Of a stretch of DNA of 64,000 nt, positions 10,995 to 21,127 are shown piece by piece; the first letter of the stretch is position 1, and every line of letters begins with the position of its first letter. A program made the translations under genes and the position numbers. The stretch covers positions 75,493,501-75,557,500 of the forward strand of contig CP142454.1 of assembly GCA_038049695.1 (NCBI GenBank), written 5' to 3'. The notes under the pieces are model-generated. The model was not told where the DNA came from and made no database searches. It saw nothing but the letters and a program-made list of their open reading frames with translations. Source of the stretch: Cinnamomum chago. Lineage: Eukaryota; Streptophyta; Magnoliopsida; Laurales; Lauraceae.

Positions 10995-11825
10995 GTAACC
11001 ATTGATGGGTCATAACAAACAAATAGTTTCTAATTTCTACTCAGAACACCATTAAAACCCTATTATCACTCTCATTACTATTTTCACTCCCATTATAATG
11101 GGTTTTAAGCAATTTTTTATGGTTAAAGAACTCTAAGAAACCTTACTATGGTAGATTTACATCAAATGTGAGGCTTTTATGGAGGCCAAGACCGAGTTTT
11201 TTAACTCATGCTTCTGCCTACCCACTGTGTCAAAATCACTACTTATAATCTGCCCAATGTGACCTGGGCGTAGGCTGGTCTGGCCGATGAAAAGCCCATA
11301 CATTGTCAACTATCAACTTCCATTCCACGAGAACTTTAAGATCATTTAGAGTCATAAAGATCTTTGCTAATACAACTTTTGAGTTCAATTACATGTCATT
11401 CAGTTCTTGAGTATCCTTCAACTTTGAGATGTATCAACAAAGATCTAAGTTGTTAAAATCCAGTTATTACTTAGAAACAAGTGCCTGATTCATGTGGAGG
11501 CCAAATGTGGTCATGTGGGATTATTACCAGTAAGATGAATCATGAATGTGTATTGCAACTCGTATTCTTATGGAATTTATAATAACGATGATTGGTTGTT
11601 ACAACCTGACGATCATATATGAAATTTTAGTGATTATCTCGGAAAAGAAAATTTGCTCTCTATACTTATCTACTTCTATTTTGAACACATGCCAAGTTTT
11701 GTTGAAAGCTTCTTTGATTTCCAGCTAAATTTTGAGCAGTGTCTTCTACTCCGAGAATCCAAAGTAGATGGAAACAAGATATAGGAGGATAAATTTGTCT
11801 AAAGCCTAGGTTTGAGTGTCTACGC
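10995..11825 (+). pseudogene. DUF674 last intron and terminal exon relic (copy 1)
   Basis: From the Gypsy LTR edge the sequence matches, with many differences, the last intron of the DUF674 gene at 52890-53742. Landmarks are the 'CACCATTAAAACCCT' and 'TAGATTTACATCAAATGTGAGG' blocks, and the 'GCTTCTGCCTACCCACTG' and 'CCACGAGAACTTTAAGATCATT' blocks. It ends with a degenerate terminal exon at about 11694-11790 (LLKASLISS-like reading, then a stop). No upstream exon is present in the window. It is the left-most member of six copies of this module. Confidence 0.65.
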
Positions 11826-11847
11826 AAATACACAACATGTACTGTTT

Positions 11848-12116
11848 GTTGTATTCCTCTCATGATCAGTAACTGTCTGAGATGGATTCGATGCTATATT
11901 CTATTTAAAGGCAAGTGTACAAGAACATCTATGATGCCTTGATTATGGGCATGATGGTTGACAGTTTACATTTACATTTGTATACAAAGTATGATTGTTG
12001 ATATGACAGCTATGGTGAAGGAATCACGAAAACTTATGAGTTGGGTTCTTCTAGACAAATCTCAAGGATGAGTCACGGTTGACTCATGGATCCTTATCAT
12101 GATGATGAGCCTTAAT
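11848..12116 (-). repeat. Probable 3' LTR of a Copia fragment
   Basis: On the minus strand a purine tract (TTGAGGGGGAG, 12117-12127) follows the Copia RNase H end and precedes a roughly 270-bp segment that starts TATTAAGG and ends ATACAACA. The segment contains a TATA-like CTTTAAATAGA near 11900-11912. The layout (RNase H, polypurine tract, LTR) is that of a Copia 3' end. The expected TG start is TA here, so the boundary is tentative. Confidence 0.45.
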
Positions 12117-12129
12117 ACTCCCCCTCAAT

Positions 12130-12590
12130 CCTCAGCCCAATTTGAAAAAAAAAAAAAAACACTCTTGAGAAATGGCCCGAGGCCAGGGCTTGGTAAAGAG
12201 ACCAGCAAGCTATTCTTTGGATGACACAAGCATAATGGTAATGAGGGCACCCTTCTCAAGAGCATAATGGTAATCTACCTCTACGTGTTTGGTACGGACA
12301 TGAAATACCATATTGATTATCATGTACAGAACACTCATGTTGTCACGAGAAAAAGAAGGGGGCAGAGATCTCGTAGAAGAAAGGAGAGCCAAATAATCTT
12401 AGCAACAGTGGAAGCCATGTCGCGATATTCTACCTCAATGCTGGATCTAGAAATAGTTGGTTGATTTTTAGCACTCCATGAAATGCACATGTTACCAAGA
12501 AAAAGTAACACGTCCCCAAAATACAACCAAGGAAAAACGTGAAAAATAAGAATAAACATTCATTTTCCTGTGTCTAATGCAACATGAGCT
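12130..12590 (-). pseudogene. Copia RNase H C-terminal fragment
   Basis: Minus-strand reading gives NMCISWSAKNQPTISRSSIE (usually SWSxKKQxTVSRSSTEAEYR), ASTVAKIIWLSFLLRDL, then VFHVRTKHVEVDYHY and VSSKE followed by a stop and LFTKPWP. These are the final blocks of Copia RNase H in order. At least one frame change near 12390 and one internal stop break it. It may belong with the Copia RT fragment at 31757-32165, now separated by the CACTA insertion and deletions, but no junction proves that. Confidence 0.8.
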
Positions 12591-13311
12591 CCCAAATATG
12601 GACCCACAAAATTTTGAAACATGATGAGTCATAATAAAAGCTTTGCAGAAGCATTAAATCAATTGGTATCGATATCCAAAACCAAACCAACACATAACCA
12701 ACTAAATATTTAAGGTTTAAGTTGCCAAAATAACCTAGACAAAACAACTAAATAAAAAGAGGCTCATTATGAAGTATTTGCTACTAAAATAATCTCTATA
12801 ATGCAGGTTACTCTCGTGCGGACTCAGATGGCTCTGTAGCCATCTCCGACACTCTACTCGGGTTCAACAACTGGCTCAAATGCTTGAAACGTTTGACCCT
12901 CCTCCGTCTTCTCGGCAAGGTAAGGGTCGGTACCTATGCACCAATAAGCAAAGTAAACAGCAAGTACGAAAGCATAATCTATAAATAAAATACAAGATCA
13001 ATAAGAGTAATGACAGGTAATGATCATAAGAGAATAACCATGTGACAATGATGAAAAGAACATATAACATAAATCCAATCTACACAATAGAACAATACAA
13101 TAATCACACAGAAGCAATGCCCACACTTTACGTGGTCAGCCCTAACTATCTCAATCACGTCGGTGGTCATAAACCGATCAATAATCCAGAATATCGGACA
13201 AACAATCAATTTGGATATTACAGTGTCCGCACACATCGGTGATCAGCCTTTTGATTACAACTGTAGTCGTTCAATTATGACCCAATCGATGTACATATAT
13301 ATACATATCAT
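12591..13311. other. Intergenic stretch left of the CACTA insertion, no gene
   Basis: No coding potential that I can support on either strand; short open frames here have no recognisable motif. Composition is ordinary AT-rich plant intergenic DNA. It would be continuous with 29822 onward before the CACTA element inserted. Confidence 0.5.
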
Positions 13312-13314
13312 AAT

Positions 13315-13810
13315 CACTACACCATAATAGACAATTAGTAACGGATCTACGGCCGTTACAAAAAATATTAGTAACGGTTATTTTGCGTTGACACAACTGC
13401 GTCACAAATGAAAAGTAACAGAAGTTAGTAATACTTAATAACCGTTAGAAATATTACTAACGGTTATGAACTGTGACTGAAATTAATTTAAGCAACACAT
13501 CTATAATCGTTACAATTTATTAGTAACGGTTATTATTTTTGTTCATAGTTTGTTCCCAACGGATAAAACTGTTGGTATCGGTTACAAAGTATTCTATTTG
13601 TAACGGTTGGAGTCCGTTACTAAGTATTCTATTTGTAACGGTTGATATCTGTTACGAAGTATTCTATTTGTAACGGTTGGAGTCCGTTACTAAGTATTTT
13701 ATTTGTAACGGTTGATATCCGTTACGAAGTATTCTATTTGTAACGGTTGGAGCCCGTTACTAAGTATTATATTTGTAATGGTTTATATCCGTTACTAAGT
13801 ATTTGTTATT
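13315..13810. repeat. CACTA left terminal and subterminal repeat array
   Basis: After the CACTACACCA end, GTAACGG and its complement CCGTTAC recur many times. From about 13570 to 13805 they form an ordered array: units of roughly 41-42 bp alternate between a 'GTTGGAGTCC' and a 'GTTGATATCC' version, separated by 'GTTAC(T/G)AAGTATTCTATTTGTAACG'. Such subterminal arrays are known as transposase/TNPA binding regions in CACTA elements; binding here is inferred. Confidence 0.8.
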
Positions 13811-14165
13811 TAAAAAAAAAAAAAACAATGGAAATTCAACTGATGGCTTCGCCTAATTCAAAAGAACATTCAGATTAGTTTGCCATCATTCAATTTTAAT
13901 ATCTTTTTGCACCACTTTTTTTTGTTCTTTAATTAGTATAACACTATACAACTATAAAATATAAATATAAGATAAGAAAAAAAAGTATTGACTGTTGAGC
14001 AATTCAATCATCCAATTACTTTTAGCCAAGAAAAAGACAATCCAATTAGTTAATGTTATGCAATTAGATGTGTATACCATGAATCATGAGTTTCATATTA
14101 TCCCATTCTAATATGTAAAAAGGGCCTACCTATGATCAGTTCAAACCAAAAGAGAAACAACTCAC
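13811..14165. other. CACTA interior, no gene
   Basis: AT-rich DNA between the subterminal array and the first captured exon. Nothing recognised. Confidence 0.4.
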
Positions 14166-14398
14166 TGTTGCTCAAGGCTGCCCTTCGGATCTGATTCATC
14201 ATGAATCCTGGAATCTGTTGAAGTTGCTGAATTATCACAGAGAATGTCAGTACATTGCAAAAAAAAATTCCCCTGGTGAAAACTCTAGAACAAACAAAGA
14301 AAGAAGAGGATAAGATAGTGGGATCATTTACTAGTCTATTTTACAATACCTGGTGTTTCCTGAGACTCGGTTGAAATGTTATGCTGTACATGGGTAAG
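14166..14398 (-). pseudogene. Two candidate captured exons of an unidentified gene
   Basis: Two short minus-strand segments have good splice signals. 14398-14350 follows an AG and ends before GTATTG; 14214-14166 follows CAACAG and ends before GTGAGT. Joined in phase they would encode a hydrophilic piece around THVQHNISTESQETP and then HDESDPKGSLEQQ. I do not recognise the protein. They lie downstream of the kinase exons in the same orientation, so they could derive from the same donor or from a third gene. Confidence rests only on the splice signals and an open phase. Confidence 0.35.
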
Positions 14399-14692
14399 CT
14401 ATGAATCAGCTCCATGACAAAACAAATCACAAACTTAAACCAAAACAACAACAATCAAGCAAGAGGAAAAAGATGAAACAAAGAAAATGGCTACAATTTT
14501 GTTGGGTATTTGGTGCAGCTTGGAGATTTCAATTGGATACAGCTTTGAGGGCTGCCTCCCACCCAACCCAAAGCACACAAACAAATACAAGCAATATTGC
14601 ATCCTAACCCAAAACACAACTGCATGTGGAGCAACGGTTTCACAACCCAGATCAGTAAACATAGATCCCAACAGCATTAAAAAGAATCCTAC

Positions 14693-15826
14693 CTTCACAA
14701 CCCAGTTCTTATCAACAAGTAGATTTGGAGATTTCAAAGCACGGTGGACTAATACAGGAGTACAATTGTGCAAATAGTTCATTCCACGAGCCTGGACAGG
14801 TTTAAAAGGGGAAAATTAGTCCTGCTAGCAATTTCAACCTGGTAGACCAAAAAAACCAACAAAAGATAAATGGAAAGCAACTAGAATCATATAACATCTA
14901 GTGACATCCTTAAACGCCTCCTTGCATCTAATTGGTTCTTAGGCCAATGAATTAACACCTATACAAACTACCTCTGCAAGATAAAAAGAACATTTCAACT
15001 TTATAGTTACAGCAATAAAGTCAATCTTGATCCAAATAACCAGAAGCCACAAGCAACACCTTGTATGAACACAGGGACACCAAAACATGAACATGCTTAC
15101 ACAACCAAAAGGTTACTATCTGACACAACATGAAATTTCAACAGTGTATCCAGCTAAAAGAACATGAATAAAATAATTATAGATAATTTTCAGACCTTCC
15201 ATCTCTATATATATGGAAAAATGGTACTTACGCTTTTTTTTTCCATGTGATATTGAGCACTCATCCATCCAGTGCCGCATTGTCTGCAGCATTAGTTTAT
15301 GTATCTTCAGAAAGCAATCCAATAATGTGACATGTATGCCCCTTTTATAAATACATTAGAGTGATTTTCCTTGATAAACATGCATTTCGTTACTTTGTTC
15401 TTTATAGGGATTATAGAAATTTGCAATAAGGTTTTCCTTCTTCAAACTCCAGCCAAAAAACCCATGTTTACAACAGACACAGCAACCCTTCTGCCAATGG
15501 GTAAAGTAGCTCCATTTCACCTAACTCCGGACTATCAAAATCTGAGATAGAACAATAAGTATGCACCAACTTCCACTAATAACTTATTCGTCCAAGAGAA
15601 CGTCAATGATCTCAAACCAATAATGCAAATGAATTTCACCAGAGCTAGAATAAACTAGTGCACACACAACTCATTTTCTGTTCCATCAAACAGTGGGTTT
15701 TTTTTTTTTTTTGAGAGAGAGAGAGTGTTTTAAGAGAGAGAGAGAGAGGTCAAATACCTCACTTTTAAACTCAGCTAGTGCATCACCAGAAATATCTTGG
15801 TCCAAAAATTTCTTAACAGCCACTTC
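14693..15826 (-). pseudogene. Captured Raf-like MAPKKK kinase exons (fragment)
   Basis: Exon 15826-15758 encodes EVAVKKFLDQDISGDALAEF plus KSE, the VAVKK lysine strand of plant Raf-like (CTR1/EDR1 group) MAPKKKs; AG and GT borders are intact. Exon 14791-14693 encodes [20 protein letters not shown], then [13 protein letters not shown], the catalytic-loop exon, again with AG and GT borders. In active kinases the loop reads HRDLKSPN; here the catalytic Asp is Ala (HRALKSPN), so this piece could not support phosphotransfer. The exon normally between them (about 60 residues, helix C to hinge) and the DFG exon downstream were not found. It is a gene fragment inside the CACTA element and not a working kinase. 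Confidence 0.85.
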
Positions 15827-16159
15827 CTGGAAAAATTCAAGAACCCACCAGGTTAAATAACTCAATTATCTATGGAAGAAAGTTGCAAAAGCATTAACAA
15901 GTGGAGTTATTTCTAGTATTGAATTGGATGAACAATCAATCAGGTTAGAAGCAGCTTGAAATTCCAAGTGACAAATAAGGGGATAAGTGTTACAATAAAA
16001 TCATATTGGATAATTAAGAGAAAACATTTATTAACATGATTAATGTAAGCAAAACTAATAGCCCAAACCAAAAACAGAAGCAAACCCAGAAGAGGGCAGA
16101 AGCAACACAGGAGCAGCCAGACTCAGCTCAGGCCAGCACATCAGCTAACAGGGAAGCCC

Positions 16160-16380
16160 CCCAAGCAAAACAGAGAAAAAAATAAATAAATAAAAACAAG
16201 CAGCAAACCAAAGAATAGCCAGCCCGAAAGAGAACAACAGCAACCTGCACAAAACAGCACAACCAAGCCATCCCAGACGAGCCAGCACGTGGACTCGACC
16301 CAGGCCCAAACCTGTGAGGACAGGGTGGGAGATGGAGCTGGCTTGGCTAACCAGCACTTTCAACTGATCCTGGAGAGTGA
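16160..16380 (-). repeat. Possible tRNA-derived SINE-like sequence
   Basis: On the minus strand a segment starting near 16365 (GTGCTGGTTAGCCAAGCC) is followed after about 45 bases by GGGTCGAGTCC, which resembles a Pol III B box (GGTTCGANNCC). It ends in a T-rich tail (TTTATTTATTTATTTTTTT) near 16175. The layout recalls plant tRNA-derived SINEs. No target duplication was established and the A box is weak. Confidence 0.3.
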
Positions 16381-16742
16381 TCTTAGCTCTGTCTAGGCCT
16401 GAGGAGTTGCTTAAAGAGAGGTGGCATGTGGACTGCTGGAGATAACTTAGAAGCCTGTTGAATGTAGAAAATATCCAAAAGTTGCAGTGAACAAAAATAT
16501 AGCGTTTCCACTTGACACATTCTCAATGTGAAACCATAGTTCAAGTATTCAGTCTCTTACCTTTTTGTTTGGCCTTAATGTAAAAACAAATGTCTGACAG
16601 ATTTTAGAGAACAAATGTCTAAAGATATGTGGCAAGCTAGGGGTAGAGGGAGCACTTAACCCCAACAACCAAATACAAATTCCTATTTGATGATTATGAT
16701 GATGATGATGATAATGTAAAAACATTGAAGAAGAAAGCAAAC

Positions 16743-16918
16743 AGCAAACAAAAGCACATCACTGCAAACAGAACTACAGGCCACTGCTATACACTACACC
16801 CTCAGCTGCAAACACAGCATTACAGGCCACAGCAAACAAAAGCACATCACTGCAAACAGAACTACAGGCCACTGCTATACACTAGACCCTCAGCTGCAAA
16901 CACAGCATTATAGGCCAC
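16743..16918. repeat. 88-bp tandem duplication
   Basis: Two nearly identical 88-bp units start at 16743 and 16831 (AGCAAACAAAAGCACATCAC...). Differences are few (for example CTACACC versus CTAGACC). A related short piece (CAGCATTACAGGCCACTGC) recurs at about 20340. No coding meaning seen. Confidence 0.75.
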
Positions 16919-18518
16919 TGCTATACAAAAAGGTATAGTAAATCCAGACACATCTTCCAGGACCAATATATCAGCCTCGTCATAATATAAAGATTTCGGC
17001 TGCAGTGACCAAAACAGTCATCATCAGACACACTTCAGATGATACATATTAATATGCTCTCTGGTGTGGATAGTCAGTTATGAAGGCTACAAATACAAGA
17101 ATTTTGAGATTTTTTTATTTATTTATTGTGCAATGCAACAACAAAATCTCATGCCTGTGGGCTGTTTGTATGTGAGCGTAACACACATGCATGTCGTCAA
17201 CATCAAATAAATGACTGACACAAATAACAAATAGGATGTGGAAATTGCAAGGTAAAAGAATGCAGATCTGTAGACATCATCTAAGCCTTGTCCCCTTTAT
17301 GGCATTCTCTAGGCAAACAATTGAAAACTCCTGCAGCAGGTATTAAAATTTTTTAGCCTCAGATGGGCCTACACCAATGGGCCTTGGATCAGGGTCCCAC
17401 CTCTCTAGCCATCAACTTTCCTCCAATGTGGATGTGGGTACCCTGCTCCTTGAGACCAGGACACCACGCATACACGCACACATAAAAAGGAACATTGGCA
17501 ATGCCCACGTGCTTGTGACAGCTTAACCCACACCCAACAATCGTACAAGCCCAGTAGAGAGACACCTCTCTCTCTCTCTCTCTCTCTCTCAAAAACAAAA
17601 CTTCTCCCAAACTTGAGCCATACTCAAAAAGGCTCCCCTGGAACACACCTGAATTATCATCACACTAAGGAGAAAATCAGAGAAAAGACCTGCAATAGCT
17701 GCTTCTGTGATCTTTAGTCTCAGTTCTAAAAGGAACATTGGCAATCAGTAGGCCAACTTAGAGTTCAGTGCCACTCGTGCCCACAATCCCACAATAGAAA
17801 AACTAATCACTTGCTTCCCTTAACCAAACAATCTTAAAAATAAAAATCATTTGCCTCCACATTTGTCTATTGATGCACCTTCCTTTCTCTGCTTTCTTTG
17901 AGGTTAAATATTTTTTTATCTCTAGTTTCCTAGCATGTCCATATAACAAACAGCACCTATCACTTACTTCAATAGAATCACCAAACCTATTATACTTTGT
18001 AACAGTAAGAATACTTCTAAAGAAAGTAAATTAATTTAAAGTGTTTTATTTATTACTTTAAAGTGTTTTATATTTAAAGGGAGATGCTCTCAAGTGCAGA
18101 AAAAAGTACTAGTGCTGAAAAAGCATAGGTCCATCTTAGAGATACTCACTGTGAGTTAATAGTTTAAGCTATAATGCAGCAGGGGAGCAGGGGTATGAAT
18201 GGCCAATGGCTACTCTCTAAGCTGAAGCTATGGGAGATGAACATTCGCATGTCTAGGATGCACACCAAAAGAAATCAACATCCAAATAGGAAGAAAAATA
18301 AAGAAATTCCATTCATCTCTTCAAAGTGGAAAAGTATAACCATTTATAGACAAGAATAGGTAACCAATTCAAAAAGGATAATCCCTTTATCCAGTTTTGA
18401 CATTATCTTTCACTCCCAATCCTTGATTGGGTTACACTTCTTCAAATCCATCCATACTATTGATAGAAAGAAATAGAAACAAACAAAACTGGTGATGGTA
18501 AAAAGAACTGCATCATAC

Positions 18519-19792
18519 CTTCAGCTTCATTCTCATGCATCAACATACCTCCCAATTTAACATGCTCTTCATGCTTGTGTGCTTCTGTGTCAATTGCTAA
18601 ACAGGAACTGCATTTTGGTTGCAAAAAATCCTGCATATTATTCAGGCATGCACTCTCAGCTTCCATGTCTGGCTTTGTACAAGAGCTCTGCACAATGGGC
18701 AAAGAGTGTGGCCAAGGTAAAACTTCATGTCACCAAATGATGCTATAAGTACACAAGCAGAAAAACATACTCTAATCTAATTTCCTTCCAAGCTAAAATG
18801 GCAACTAGATTTTCATCCACACTTAACACGGGCTAATTAATATGATTATCAGGTGGTGGAGATATTGAGTAATCTCACACCCATGATATAGCATTTAAAG
18901 AATGGCTTTGAGTCTTTAAATCACAAATAATGACAACCATAATAATGCAAAAACCTCCACATATAATTTGAATGAATATTGTATGTGCCTCTCATCAGAA
19001 TAAAAACATTGAATTCATTGACTGTTTCAAAAGATAAAAAAAAAAAAAAAATTTAAAAATAAACACCACGGTGTTATCAGAAACACTACTGCTAGAGGGT
19101 GTTAGAGCACTTACTTGGGCATCACTCCCCTTTTCACTGTAATCCTTATTTTTCTTGTCAAATGCAACATAATCACTTGAATGGTTACTTGCTGCATTGT
19201 TCTCTGATGTAGCACCCATTTTTCCTTGTACAAGATTCCCATCTTGGCATCCATGTCTCAGATCACTTGACTGATGAAAAAGATGGAAAAATCAATATTC
19301 AGCTTGAACACAAAAGTTCAAAGTCACTATAGTAATAATGAGAAGACTAGTTCCAGAAAACAATGCTTCGAAGAGAGATTGTGAGGCAGCATACAGTTTG
19401 TTTTCTCCAAACATGCTGCCATAAATTCCTTAACTCGTTTCTCCGAATGGGCTTTACAAGAAAATCTGCAGCACCTCTCATCATGCATTTAAAGACAATG
19501 CTAATAGAATCATGTGATGACATCACTGCATAAATAACATAACAGAGAGAGTGACAACCAAGTTGAAAGAGGCATAGATTATTCCCTATAATAGGATTTT
19601 CTGCATATGATTTTAATTCAGTAAACATACTTAAGACAGGAATGTTTTTGCAGGTTTCATGGCCCATAATCAAGGTAAGTAGGCAAAGCCCAGATATTGA
19701 GGGCAATTGAATTTCTGTCAAGATGAGGTCTATGTTATGAGGTTTATCCTTCAGCATTTCCCATGCCTTTGAGCCATCAGATACTGCAGAAA
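18519..19792 (-). pseudogene. Captured pseudo-response regulator (PRR) exons, receiver-domain fragment
   Basis: Four exons with intact GT-AG borders and conserved phase: 19792-19631, 19525-19395, 19270-19115 and 18687-18519. Exons 1-2 give the second half of a PRR receiver domain: [63 protein letters not shown]. The phospho-acceptor Asp of true receivers is Glu (LTEI), the hallmark of pseudo-receivers, and the conserved Lys (VKP) is present. Exons 3-4 give the linker (CSEKGSDAQ-like 'YSEKGSDAQ', then SSCTKPDMEAESA), most like PRR5/PRR9-type clock proteins; the exact subtype is uncertain. The receiver start and the C-terminal CCT domain were not found. About 206 codons stay open with no stop, which suggests recent capture. 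It sits inside the CACTA element, co-oriented with its transposases. Confidence 0.88.
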
Positions 19793-21127
19793 CTGTTCAA
19801 ACAACAAGAGACAAAATTCAGGTCAGTTATAAACCAGTGTAATAGCAGACTTCAGAAAAAGATTAAAAAAAAATAAAAATTTAAAACTGATAAATTAGAA
19901 AGCTTGCATGGTGTTAACACACTGACCATGTTACATTTGGAGATTCTTCTATTATCCAGTTGAAAGAAAGAGGTGAAACTTAATTCAATTTAAGTATGGT
20001 GATCTTCAATATATCTCTCATTTCTATGATGTTGCATATAAAACGAGTAACATATTAAGTACAGGAAATTATTAGAAATGGGCTATGAAATTCATATGAA
20101 GGATAGGAGTCTTCCAACAACAGATAAAAAGAAACAAATTAATTGCTAACATGAAAATTTCGCAAATAAGATTTCTCTGTTAATATTAGCACTGATTTTG
20201 TGAGATGTTTAAGTACTCATATGGAGGTTACATCAAGTAATTTAAGATACAGTAATCTTAACTTTGGTGTACTGATACTTTCTACGAAGAACATGGTAAG
20301 TGGGTTGCCACAGACTGTTTACTCCAGTGTGAAGCATTGTCAGCATTACAGGCCACTGCCAAGCGCACCCACATACACAGCGCCCTAACATATTCATGTT
20401 CTACCCAAGACACATCAAATTTGTTACTTCTGAAAGTAAAGCCAGATAAAATCATATAGATTCTCCATGAAATGTACTCACCTGAAATCAGTCATTTGGC
20501 TATTACAAATGCGGGCATCAGATGTTGGAACCTTGAGCCTTGAGCCAAAAGAACAACAAGCACATACTTGATCAGCAGTATCAAAATTAAAGCATACAGA
20601 ACCTGGCCGAGGCACACAATTTTAATGAATTAGCATAAAAACTTAGCATATCAATATCAATGGTATTGCCTTCAACAACAAAAAGATTGACAAGAATACC
20701 GCCAATACCTTGATATATTGTGACATTACAAAGACTTCCAAGAGAACCCCTTCATCCTCCTCCTTTTTTCGGGCTTGGAACCGACAATGCAAAGGCTTTC
20801 TTAAGCTTGCATTGGCGGAGTTAAAAAGGGGTGGTTTGAATAATCTCACAAACCTATAAAACAAACAAGCATACTTATAAAAACAAACAACAATAATAAA
20901 AATTATACATATATGCCCAAAAGATTGTTAGATCACATGTACAAAATGTTCAGCAAGTTTGTTACATCTTCCAACTAGAACCATAAACCAATATGTCCAA
21001 AACACTAGCAAATTTCAATAAGAAAACTAACCCAAGTTAACGCTTTAGTCAGCCCATATGTTCTTACACAAGACCCAAAAAAATGCTAAACAACATGTCC
21101 AAAAAGATTAGCCCTAATCAACTACTC
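19793..21127. other. CACTA interior between PRR fragment and TNPA-like gene
   Basis: No firmly supported gene. A minus-strand segment at about 20695-20860 reads PLFNSANASLRKPLHCRFQA then RKKEEDEGVLLEV, which looks like coding or UTR sequence from a host gene. I cannot name it, and its borders are unclear. The rest is AT-rich. Confidence 0.35.

Larger units (their letters stand above)
15827..18518. other. CACTA interior without recognisable exons
   Basis: Mostly AT-rich, intron-like sequence between the kinase and PRR fragments. It holds simple repeats (a TC tract at about 17566-17590; an A/T-GA tract at 15697-15750 just outside the kinase exon), an 88-bp tandem duplication (16743-16918) and a possible SINE-like patch (16160-16380). 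No further kinase or PRR exon could be read on either strand. Confidence 0.45.

Noticed and set aside
13570..13805. Regular short repeats that could be mistaken for a CRISPR array
   Set aside because: Plant nuclear context, no spacers of unique sequence, and position inside a CACTA end; they are subterminal repeats. The same applies to 38830-39200.
20643..20864. 73-codon minus-strand frame with HCRFQARKKEED
   Set aside because: Could be host-derived, but no splice borders or family could be assigned; not called as a gene.
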